Below, in pieces: positions 7,262 to 12,996 of a stretch of DNA of 13,192 nt. The notes under the pieces are model-generated. The model was given only the letters and a program-made list of their open reading frames with translations, was not told where the DNA came from and made no database searches. Location: the NCBI GenBank assembly GCA_902472225.1, contig CABRNB010000082.1, forward strand, positions 1 through 13,192, written 5' to 3'. A program made the translations under genes and the position numbers. The DNA comes from Caccousia sp900752115 (GTDB lineage Bacteria > Bacillota > Clostridia > Oscillospirales > Acutalibacteraceae). Each line of letters begins with the position of its first letter. The first letter of the stretch is position 1.

Positions 7262-8911
7262 ATGAGTAAAGCGACAAAAAAGAGCCTTTTGTATGCGCTT
7301 GCCGCGCTGGGGCTTATCGCGCTTGCCATGTGGCTTCGTTATGCCAGCCGAACGGTGCTCCATTCTCCGGTTTATAACCATTTGCGCAGCGGAATTTATA
7401 TCTTCCTGCTGTGCGCATGGTGCCACTCTGTCCGGGTCCGCATTGTGCAGACGCAGGTGCAGCGCTATTTGCTGGCGATTTCGATGCTGATGGTGCTGTG
7501 GCTTCTCCTGCGCTCGATCAAGTTTTCCATTGCCAATACAGATGCGGAGCGCTGGCTCTGGTATTTTTACTATGTCCCGATCCTCTTTATCCCCATGCTC
7601 TCGGTATTTGTCTCCCAGTCGCTGGGAAAGCCGGAGGACTTTCATTTGCCGCGGTGGACAAAACTGTTGTATGTGCCAACGGTGCTGCTCCTGCTGCTCG
7701 TTTTAACAAACGATCTGCATCAGCGGGTGTTTTCCTTTCCGTCCGGCATTTTGTCGGACGCCGCGTACCGTTATGAGAGAGGATATTTCTTCGTGCTCGG
7801 CTGGGAGCTCTTTTGTGCGGCGCTCTCGCTTTTTATGATCGTGACAAAATGCCGTATCCCGCACACGAAGAGAGTCCGCTGGCTGCCGCTGGTGCCGTTT
7901 GCACTTTCGCTGGCATACGTTTATGCGTATGCCGAAAAGATCCATTGGGTCTGGGTGCTGGCGGGAGATATGACGGTTGCCCAGTGCCTGATGATTGCCG
8001 GCATTTTTGAAAGCTGCATCCAATGCGGACTCATCCAGTCCAACCGCGGATACGATGAGCTTCTGGAAGCGACAACGCTTCCTGTGCAGATCACGGATGA
8101 AAATTTTTGCACGAAACACGCATCCGCTACGATGCGGCCGCCGCTTCCGCAAAGTGAGCTGCGGCAGATAACGCAGGATACCGTGCAGCTCGACGATGAC
8201 ACGCTTTTGAAGCGCCATAAGCTGCGCCGCGGCTGGGCGTTCTGGAAGGAAGACGTTTCAGAGCTGAATCAGCTCCGGCAGGAGCTGGAGCTGACGTGCG
8301 ACGAGCTTCGCGATGTAGGCGACGTTTTGGCGGCGGAGAATGCGCAGCACGCAAGACTTTTAAAGCTGACGGAAGAAAACCGTCTCTATGACATGATGGA
8401 GGCGCAGACTGCCCGGCAGATCGCCATGCTGCAGGAGCGGCTGACTGAGCTGAAAAAAACGGATGACCCGGCGCAGGCAGAGCGTCTGCTCGGACAGATC
8501 ATCGTCATCGGAACCTATATTAAGCGGAGAAACAACCTGATTTTTGTCGGCGTACAGCGCGGGTCAATCTCCGTGCAGGAGCTGCGGCTCTGCCTGAACG
8601 AGTCTGCGGAAAATCTCTGCCTGTACGGCGCGGAGTGCTCAGCGCTCATCAAGGGGGACGGGCAGCTTTCCATTGAGCAGGCAACGGCGGCCTATGCCCT
8701 TTTTGAAGCGGTTGTGGAAGCAGAGCTTGAATCGCTGCGCTCGCTGCTGGTTTCCATAGAGGTCGGCGAGGAGCTGCATATGAATCTCTGTATTTCCGGC
8801 GAGGCTCCCCTCCGCCATCTGAAAGATCCATTCCCCGCGCTCGAATGGGAAGAGGATGAGGACGGCCTGCAATATGTCATGCTCCGGGTGGAGAAATCGG
8901 GAGGGAAATAG
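7262..8911 (+). CDS. Multi-pass membrane sensor with degenerate kinase C-terminus
   Basis: A 549-residue protein starting at the ATG at 7262, six bases after an AAAGGAG SD; an in-frame TTG at 7199 lies upstream of the promoter -10 and is discounted. Residues 1-250 have seven or eight hydrophobic helices (about 8-25, 43-57, 69-86, 99-117, 134-149, 174-194, 206-224, 228-249), like the 7TM sensor part of clostridial histidine kinases. A short PAS-like segment follows (about 262-282, Leu-Pro-Val-Gln-Ile-Thr-Asp-Glu), then a Trp-rich linker at 321-331 and a long coiled coil (about 333-400). The C-terminal part (410-549) follows a kinase-like pattern (Ile-Gly-Thr-Tyr-Ile-Lys-Arg-Arg; Leu-Phe-Glu-Ala-Val-Val-Glu at 480-486), but I see no H-box, no N-box Asn and no Gly-rich ATP lid. 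It is probably a pseudokinase sensor. The next gene begins six bases after the stop. Confidence 0.82.
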   Translation: MSKATKKSLLYALAALGLIALAMWLRYASRTVLHSPVYNHLRSGIYIFLLCAWCHSVRVRIVQTQVQRYLLAISMLMVLWLLLRSIKFSIANTDAERWLWYFYYVPILFIPMLSVFVSQSLGKPEDFHLPRWTKLLYVPTVLLLLLVLTNDLHQRVFSFPSGILSDAAYRYERGYFFVLGWELFCAALSLFMIVTKCRIPHTKRVRWLPLVPFALSLAYVYAYAEKIHWVWVLAGDMTVAQCLMIAGIFESCIQCGLIQSNRGYDELLEATTLPVQITDENFCTKHASATMRPPLPQSELRQITQDTVQLDDDTLLKRHKLRRGWAFWKEDVSELNQLRQELELTCDELRDVGDVLAAENAQHARLLKLTEENRLYDMMEAQTARQIAMLQERLTELKKTDDPAQAERLLGQIIVIGTYIKRRNNLIFVGVQRGSISVQELRLCLNESAENLCLYGAECSALIKGDGQLSIEQATAAYALFEAVVEAELESLRSLLVSIEVGEELHMNLCISGEAPLRHLKDPFPALEWEEDEDGLQYVMLRVEKSGGK

Positions 8912-8917
8912 AAGCGT

Positions 8918-9886
8918 ATGGACAGGATCAAAGAGAGCTTTGACAGTCTGCCCATTGCGGTCTGCTTTTTTGATAAAAACGGCGTGGTGCGGCTTATTAA
9001 CCACCGAATGCTTGCCATAGCAAGCCAGCTGCGCAAAGGCGGCATTCAGACGCTTGCGGAGCTGCATGACGCCCTGCGCTCACCGCCGCCAACCGTTCGC
9101 TGTCTGGATCCGCAGCTTTATATTTTCCGGTTTTCCGACGGCACGGAGCTGCGCTTTGCGGAGGAGCGCATCAAAACGGCGGCGGGGCTTACTTATACGC
9201 AGGTCACCGCCGCGGATGTCACGGAGCTTATGTGGCGGCAGAAGCATCTGCAGGAGGAAAGCGCAAAGCTGGCGGAGGCAAATGAGCGGATGCGAAGGCT
9301 GTTTGAGCAGATGCCGGAGATCATCCGGCAGGAAGAGACCCTTGCCATGAAGCTGCGTGTGCATGACGATATCGGTCACAGCATCCTCGCCGTGCGCCGC
9401 GCGCTGATCCGGCGGGCCGGGTTGGAAGAGCTTCGCGCAAGCGCGGCGTTGTGGGAACAGTCCATCGCGGTGCTTTACCGCTCCAACCGGATAACGGCTT
9501 CGCCCGAACCGATGAAGGTGGCTGTCCGGCGCGCCGCGGAAATGGGCGTCCGGGTTTTGACGGAAGGAAAGCCGCCGGAATCGCGGAGTTTCTGCGAGAC
9601 GGTCTCGCTGGCAATTCGGGAATGCGCGGCCAACTGCGCCCGTCATGCCGGCGGCACGGAGCTATATGTACGCTTTCAGCCGATGTGCGGCCGCACCGAA
9701 GTTTTTCTTACCAACAACGGCGCTGCACCGAAAGGGAAAATTACGGAGGGCGGCGGTCTATCCATGCTGCGTCACCATGTGGAAGAGACAGGCGGCAGAA
9801 TGGAGATACAGAGCTTGCCCCGCTTCTCGCTTATGCTCACTCTGCCGGAAAAGGAGGAAACAGCGCATGAGAGTGGTGATCGTTGA
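8918..9886 (+). CDS. Soluble PAS sensor histidine kinase (NarL-partner type)
   Basis: A 322-residue protein with no membrane segment. Residues about 8-100 form a PAS domain (Ile-Ala-Val-Cys-Phe-Phe-Asp-Lys-Asn-Gly-Val-Val). Residues 105-145 are a coiled coil. The dimerisation/phosphotransfer helix has H149-Asp-Asp-Ile-Gly-H154 followed by Ser-Ile-Leu-Ala-Val-Arg-Arg; H149 is the likely phosphorylated His, as in HisKA_3-like kinases. The ATPase part shows an N-box (E235, N239, H243), an Asn-Asn-Gly at 266-268 in place of the usual Asp-x-Gly, and a Gly-Gly-Gly-Leu-Ser-Met-Leu lid at 278-284. It should autophosphorylate and pass phosphate to the response regulator encoded next. The SD is GGGAGGG at 8899-8905, overlapping the end of the upstream gene at a rather long 12-base spacing. 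Its 3' end overlaps the regulator gene by 20 bases. Confidence 0.88.
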   Translation: MDRIKESFDSLPIAVCFFDKNGVVRLINHRMLAIASQLRKGGIQTLAELHDALRSPPPTVRCLDPQLYIFRFSDGTELRFAEERIKTAAGLTYTQVTAADVTELMWRQKHLQEESAKLAEANERMRRLFEQMPEIIRQEETLAMKLRVHDDIGHSILAVRRALIRRAGLEELRASAALWEQSIAVLYRSNRITASPEPMKVAVRRAAEMGVRVLTEGKPPESRSFCETVSLAIRECAANCARHAGGTELYVRFQPMCGRTEVFLTNNGAAPKGKITEGGGLSMLRHHVEETGGRMEIQSLPRFSLMLTLPEKEETAHESGDR

Positions 9887-10493
9887 AGACCAGACCATGA
9901 TCCGAAGCTTGCTGGAAAGCTATTTCCTTGCGGAGGACGGGAATCAGATCGTCGCGTCCATTCCCGGCGCGAAGCAGGCCGTTGAGGTGTGCAGAGCAAG
10001 CCCCGTCGATCTCGTTTTGATGGACGTGCAGACGGAGCACAGGGAAAACGGATTGGTTGCCGTCCGTCAGATCAAAGCCGAGCGTCCGCAGATAAAAATT
10101 GTTGTAGTGACCTCGCTGCTTGACGGCGCGGTTTTGGAGGAAGCAAAGTCGGCGGGGGCGGACAGTCTGTGGTATAAGGATTCCGCAAAAAACCGCCTGA
10201 TGGAGGTCGTCCGCCGGACGATGGCCGGCGAGCGTGTCTTTCCGGACGCACCGCCTACGGTGGAGATCGGCATGGCAAAAAGCACGGAATTCACCAAAAC
10301 GGAGATGAAGGTGCTGCGGCATCTGCTGCGCGGCCTCTCCTATACGCGCATCGCAGCGGAGATGGGCTGCGAGATGTCAACGGTCAAATTCCATGTGGCG
10401 AATATGCTGCAGAAAACCGGGCTGGAAAACAAGCTCCAGCTTGCGCTGGCAGTCAGCAACACCAAGCTGGTTGCCGATCTGTCGGAAGAGTAA
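9867..10493 (+). CDS. NarL/LuxR-family response regulator
   Basis: A 208-residue DNA-binding response regulator. The start is the ATG at 9867, with an AAGGAGGAAA SD inside the end of the kinase gene; an in-frame upstream extension overlaps the kinase gene and has no receiver homology. The receiver has E7/D8 as acid pocket, D53 as phosphorylation site (Leu-Met-Asp-Val), T82 and K104. The output domain at about 143-193 is a LuxR-type four-helix HTH (Thr-Lys-Thr-Glu-Met-Lys-Val-Leu, Gly-Leu-Ser-Tyr-Thr-Arg-Ile-Ala, Ser-Thr-Val-Lys-Phe-His). All receiver residues are intact, unlike in the small receiver-like protein encoded at 6658-7041. The 20-base overlap with the kinase gene indicates coupled translation. 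Likely targets are its own operon and the divergent envelope operon; this is inference. Confidence 0.93.
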   Translation: MRVVIVEDQTMIRSLLESYFLAEDGNQIVASIPGAKQAVEVCRASPVDLVLMDVQTEHRENGLVAVRQIKAERPQIKIVVVTSLLDGAVLEEAKSAGADSLWYKDSAKNRLMEVVRRTMAGERVFPDAPPTVEIGMAKSTEFTKTEMKVLRHLLRGLSYTRIAAEMGCEMSTVKFHVANMLQKTGLENKLQLALAVSNTKLVADLSEE

Positions 10494-10604
10494 CGGCGTT
10501 TGCCGCACGGCTTGCCCCCGCGCCGCGTTTTTCCGGCACGGCCGCGGCAGGCGCGTGTTAGCCGCGCCCGCGCCGTCGGAGCCATATTATTACATATAAT
10601 GAAT

Positions 10605-10645
10605 GTGCCGCACCGTTTCGACAACGGTGCGGCACTTGTTTCTTT
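10605..10645 (+). terminator. Rho-independent terminator, possibly bidirectional
   Basis: A perfect 13-bp stem (10605-10617 with 10623-10635), loop TCGAC, followed on plus by TTGTTTCTTT. It ends the sensor/regulator operon. On the minus strand the same hairpin lies just past the degV stop and is followed by the T/A-rich ATTCATTATATG, so it may serve both convergent genes. The 110 bases between the regulator stop and the hairpin are very GC-rich, with short weak inverted repeats and no gene I can support. Confidence 0.88.
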
Positions 10646-10655
10646 CATTCGTTTT

Positions 10656-11489
10656 TCAGGTCTCAAACCCCAGCATGATCCCGCCGCGCTCGGCATAATA
10701 GCTGCACAGTCCCCGCAGAGGCTCGCATCTCACATCCGCCGCCGGAAAGCGCTGCCGGATCTCGGTGCAGAGCGCCTGCGCGAACGCCTCGTTCTGGCAA
10801 TGACCGATCCGGACGCTTCCTCCCCCGTAGCCGAGCCGCTCCATCTCGCACAGCATGAAATGCTGCGTCTTTCGCCCTCCCCGGCATTTTCCGAGCATCT
10901 CCAGCGTCCCCTCGGCGCTGGCCTGTCCGGCGGCGCGGATCCCAAGGACGCCCGCCATCGTTGCCGTGAGCCGGCTGATCCGGCCGTTCTGCGCAAGGTT
11001 ATGCATGGATTCCAAGGCGAAAAGCAGGTGGGTGCGTCTTTGATATGCCTTCAGATTTTCGCATACCTCCTCAAAGCCGGCGCCGGAGCTTTGCTCGGAA
11101 AGCGCTTTCTCAAGGAGGAGGGTGATCTCCGGTCCGGCGGAAAGGGTGTCCACCACATGGATACGCCGGGCAGGGTTGCGCTCCGTGCAGTTTTTCCCCG
11201 CCACGCAGGCGGCGTTATAGCTGCCCGACAGACTGCTTGTAATGGTAAACGCGATCACGTCGTCGCTCTCGCCGAAAGCGCTTTCCCAGTCCGCGACATT
11301 CGGACATGCGCTGTAGGATCGGCCCCTTGTGCTGCGGAGCGTGCTGACCATCGCGTCAACATCCAGAGAAGCATCATCCCGGAACTCTTCGGTTTCGGTG
11401 CGTATAGTAAGCGGAACGCTGACGAAGTCCGCTCCGTTCAGCGTAAGAAGATTGCAGCTGGAATCTGCCGCAATACGAAACTGGTTCAT
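10656..11489 (-). CDS. DegV family (fatty-acid-binding) protein
   Basis: A 277-residue DegV-family protein. The family binds long-chain fatty acids; characterised FakB members hand them to the kinase FakA. Features: an N-terminal strand ending Ala-Asp-Ser-Ser-Cys-Asn-Leu (8-14), Ser-Tyr-Ser-Ala-Cys-Pro-Asn (58-64), the Thr-Ser-Ser-Leu-Ser-Gly-Ser-Tyr loop at 84-91 that holds the carboxylate in the family, and Asn-Gly-Arg-Ile-Ser-Arg-Leu at 168-174. The C-terminus is unusual: where family members commonly have a His-x-Gly-Pro-Gly motif it has Tyr-Tyr-Ala-Glu-Arg-Gly-Gly-Ile. Ligand handling may thus differ. The start has a GGAGGAT SD five bases upstream. It is divergent from the DUF1836 regulator, with its own promoter in the gap. 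No FakA partner is visible in this window. Confidence 0.92.
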   Translation of the reverse strand: MNQFRIAADSSCNLLTLNGADFVSVPLTIRTETEEFRDDASLDVDAMVSTLRSTRGRSYSACPNVADWESAFGESDDVIAFTITSSLSGSYNAACVAGKNCTERNPARRIHVVDTLSAGPEITLLLEKALSEQSSGAGFEEVCENLKAYQRRTHLLFALESMHNLAQNGRISRLTATMAGVLGIRAAGQASAEGTLEMLGKCRGGRKTQHFMLCEMERLGYGGGSVRIGHCQNEAFAQALCTEIRQRFPAADVRCEPLRGLCSYYAERGGIMLGFET

Positions 11490-11548
11490 TGTGTATCCTC
11501 CGAATCGCAGAAAGCGTTTTATCCGGTTTTGTAAAGCCGATCGGGTGG

Positions 11549-11577
11549 ATTCTATCAGATTTTTATCATTCCGTCAA
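11549..11577 (-). promoter_or_regulatory. Sigma-A-type promoter of the degV gene
   Basis: On the minus strand: -35 TTGACG (11572-11577), 17-base spacer, -10 TAGAAT (11549-11554) preceded by TGA (extended -10). It is close to consensus and gives a leader of about 50 bases. Confidence 0.8.
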
Positions 11578-11587
11578 CAGCTTTTAA

Positions 11588-11618
11588 AAAACCGTTAAAG
11601 AATTTTCGCAAAACCGTT
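11588..11618 (+). repeat. Two AAAACCGTT direct repeats 22 bp apart between divergent promoters
   Basis: The 9-mer AAAACCGTT occurs at 11588-11596 and 11610-11618, two helical turns apart. The second copy runs into the -35 of the DUF1836 promoter. A shorter inverted form (CGGTTTT, 11524-11530) lies in the degV leader. They could be operators for the DUF1836 protein controlling itself and degV; this is inferred from position only. Confidence 0.45.
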
Positions 11619-11645
11619 GTGCTTTCCGTGCGAAACGTATATAAT
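11617..11645 (+). promoter_or_regulatory. Promoter of the DUF1836 gene, abutting its start codon
   Basis: -35 TTGTGC (11617-11622), 17-base spacer, perfect -10 TATAAT (11640-11645). The first ATG is at 11652, only six bases after the -10, where transcription is expected to begin. Confidence 0.75.
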
Positions 11646-11651
11646 GGCAGC

Positions 11652-12203
11652 ATGGAACAGGAAGTGAAGAGAATGATCGAGGATATGGAAAGTTTCCGTC
11701 TGCCGCGCTATGCCCAGATCCCGAATGTAGGGCTATATCTGGAGCAGGTGGTGCGATATGTCAACGCCCATCTTGCACCGCTGGGGGAGCCGGAGTTGAC
11801 AAACTCCATGGTGAGCAATTACGTCAAGCAGAGCCTGATCCCCGCGCCAATAAAAAAGACATACCCATCGGAGCACCTTGCGCGGCTTTTGTTTATCGCC
11901 GTGGTCAAACCCGTTGTCCCGCTGGAGGGCCTTCGGCTGATGTTCAGCATACAGGAGGACAGCTATCCCCTTCCGGTCGCCTACGACTATTTCTGCGACG
12001 AATTTGAAAATATGCTCGGCGCGGCGTTCGGGATAGCTCCTGCGCGGGAAGGTCTTGGTGAAACGCAGTCCGACGCAAAGGATCTGCTTCGCAACACGAT
12101 CTCTGCCACCGTCAACAAGGTCTATCTGGATCGCTTTCTGGAAGAGTACCAAAGACGGCGGGAAAAGGAGAGCCCCGGGGCGCAGCAGAAATCGCGGAAG
12201 TGA
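11652..12203 (+). CDS. DUF1836 (YkrK-like) MerR/HTH-type regulator
   Basis: A protein of 183 residues from the ATG at 11652, or 176 from the ATG at 11673. It matches DUF1836: Phe-Arg-Leu-Pro-Arg-Tyr-Ala-Gln-Ile-Pro-Asn-Val-Gly-Leu-Tyr-Leu near the N-terminus, then Leu-Thr-Asn-Ser-Met-Val-Ser-Asn-Tyr-Val-Lys-Gln-Ser-Leu-Ile-Pro, a MerR-like helix-turn-helix, then Tyr-Pro-Ser-Glu-His-Leu-Ala-Arg-Leu. DNA binding is inferred from this fold resemblance. The start is uncertain. The ATG at 11652 coincides with the predicted transcription start and has no SD (leaderless); the in-frame ATG at 11673 has AGGAAG eight bases upstream and keeps the whole conserved domain. An earlier in-frame GTG at 11619 lies inside the -35. 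Divergent from degV, which it may control. Followed by a terminator at 12250. Confidence 0.85.
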   Translation: MEQEVKRMIEDMESFRLPRYAQIPNVGLYLEQVVRYVNAHLAPLGEPELTNSMVSNYVKQSLIPAPIKKTYPSEHLARLLFIAVVKPVVPLEGLRLMFSIQEDSYPLPVAYDYFCDEFENMLGAAFGIAPAREGLGETQSDAKDLLRNTISATVNKVYLDRFLEEYQRRREKESPGAQQKSRK

Positions 12204-12231
12204 TCGCCGGGAAAAAAGGATAGCACCATAC

Positions 12232-12402
12232 CTGCCTTATCTCCGATCGAAAGGACGGTTCAGCTTCGGCTGTACCGTCCTTTTCTCCTTCCTGTGCGCT
12301 GTCCCTGCAGCCTTTATCGGCGGCTGGACGCGCGGGCTGATGATTGCCTCCGTCATGGGCGTGCTCATGGGCCGCGAGATCATCCGGCAGGAAAACATTT
12401 GA
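12232..12402 (+). CDS. Doubtful small membrane protein (about 56 residues)
   Basis: An open frame ending at the TGA at 12400-12402 encodes a hydrophobic peptide with two possible membrane stretches (Val-Leu-Phe-Ser-Phe-Leu-Cys-Ala-Val-Pro; Gly-Leu-Met-Ile-Ala-Ser-Val-Met-Gly-Val-Leu) and an Arg/Glu tail. Third codon positions are mostly G or C, like the real genes nearby, which argues for coding. Against it: no ATG/GTG/TTG start exists after the DUF1836 stop that includes the first hydrophobic stretch. The start given is a CTG 11 bases after an AAGGA sequence. The frame also runs straight through a strong terminator hairpin. It could be a decayed gene fragment. I recognise no family. Confidence 0.3.
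   Translation: MPYLRSKGRFSFGCTVLFSFLCAVPAAFIGGWTRGLMIASVMGVLMGREIIRQENI
12250..12284 (+). terminator. Rho-independent terminator with UUCG loop after DUF1836 gene
   Basis: A 10-bp outer stem (12250-12259 with 12274-12283), a T-T mismatch, a 4-bp inner stem (12261-12264 with 12269-12272) and a TTCG tetraloop, ending in TTTTCT. It lies 46 bases after the DUF1836 stop. Confidence 0.8.
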
Positions 12403-12428
12403 TTATATAATAATCTAAACGCATACGG

Positions 12429-12467
12429 TCGCCTCCCGCGGGAATACTCCCACGGGAGGCGATTTTT
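12429..12467 (+). terminator. Terminator-like hairpin that contains the spoVAC ribosome binding site
   Basis: A 10-bp outer stem (12429-12438 with 12453-12462), a C-A mismatch, a 4-bp inner stem (12440-12443 with 12448-12451), loop ATAC, then TTTTT at 12463-12467. The spoVAC ATG follows immediately at 12468. The only SD for that ATG, GGGAGG at 12454-12459, is inside the 3' arm, eight bases before the ATG. The structure can act as a terminator of upstream transcripts and would hide the SD in any read-through RNA. Confidence 0.8.
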
Positions 12468-12839
12468 ATGAATATGACGAACGAAGAATACAATGAATAT
12501 ATCAAAAAGAAGCAGCCGCGCTCGCCGCTCGGCATGGACATGCTGCGCGCCTTTCTCGTCGGCGGGCTCATCTGCGCCGGGGGTGAGGGGCTGCGCGCGC
12601 TCTATATCTCCCTCGGGCTGGACACGGAAAGCGCCGGGACGGCGGTTTCGATCTCGCTCGTGTTTCTCGGTGCGCTGCTCACAGGTCTGGGGCTGTACGA
12701 CGATATCGCGCGCTTTGCCGGGGCCGGCACGCTCGTGCCGATCACGGGCTTTGCCAACTCCATCGTCGCGCCCGCGCTGGAATTCAAGCGTGAAGTTCGC
12801 TGTATAATTGGGATAGTCAGAGAAAACCGCAATCGGTGA
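12468..12839 (+). pseudogene. spoVAC: Stage V sporulation protein AC, interrupted after residue 109
   Basis: SpoVAC is a membrane protein of the SpoVA channel that moves dipicolinic acid in spores; family members are about 150 residues. Residues 1-109 match well: Tyr-Ile-Lys-Lys-Lys-Gln-Pro at 11-17, Arg-Ala-Phe-Leu-Val-Gly-Gly-Leu-Ile-Cys-Ala at 27-37, Leu-Thr-Gly-Leu-Gly-Leu-Tyr-Asp at 71-78, and Phe-Ala-Gly-Ala-Gly-Thr-Leu-Val-Pro-Ile-Thr-Gly-Phe-Ala-Asn-Ser at 83-98, ending Glu-Phe-Lys-Arg-Glu. Similarity then stops: the expected Gly-Leu-Val and the last membrane helix are replaced by 14 unrelated residues and a TGA. The break is at about base 12796, where base composition also changes and element-like sequence begins. 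The usual spoVAD/spoVAE neighbours are not in view. The ATG at 12468 or 12474 may serve as start; only the first is well spaced from the SD. As it stands the product should be non-functional unless the insert is excised. Confidence 0.85.
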
Positions 12840-12882
12840 GTATCAGGACTGAATCCGACAAAATATGCTGGGAAGGAGGTAC

Positions 12883-12939
12883 TTGAAGCGGCTATTATCC
12901 CGCATGATTTCAGCCTGCCACAGAGCCAGATGGATGTAG
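12883..12939 (+). CDS. Possible 18-residue leader peptide
   Basis: A TTG start, a very strong AAGGAGG SD at 12873-12879 (tight three-base spacing), 18 basic codons (start Met-Lys-Arg-Leu-Leu-Ser-Arg) and a TAG inside the loop of the following terminator. SD strength and position suggest a leader peptide coupled to attenuation. A competing reading is frame 12840-12980, open for 46 codons with no start; it could be the tail of a truncated gene that used part of this region. Confidence 0.3.
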   Translation: MKRLLSRMISACHRARWM

Positions 12940-12966
12940 CTGATCCGTCTGGCTCATTTTATTTTC
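12923..12966 (+). terminator. Rho-independent terminator upstream of DUF5348 gene
   Basis: A 13-bp stem with one G-U pair (12923-12935 with 12943-12955), a 7-base loop and ATTTTATTTT after it. It sits between the possible leader peptide and the DUF5348 gene, so it either ends an upstream transcript or acts as an attenuator. Confidence 0.85.
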
Positions 12967-12996
12967 CAATACTTTTATAACACGGGAGGAAGCACC

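Noticed and set aside
10500..11534. 344-codon open frame on plus opposite degV
   Set aside because: It crosses the terminator at 10605-10635 and is antisense to a clear DegV protein; no family features.
12406..12411. TATAAT upstream of the spoVAC hairpin as a housekeeping promoter
   Set aside because: No -35 at 16-18 bases; spoVAC is expected to be forespore-controlled. I could not find a convincing sigma-G site either.
12803..12808. TATAAT just inside the presumed element as an outward promoter
   Set aside because: No matching -35 at normal spacing.
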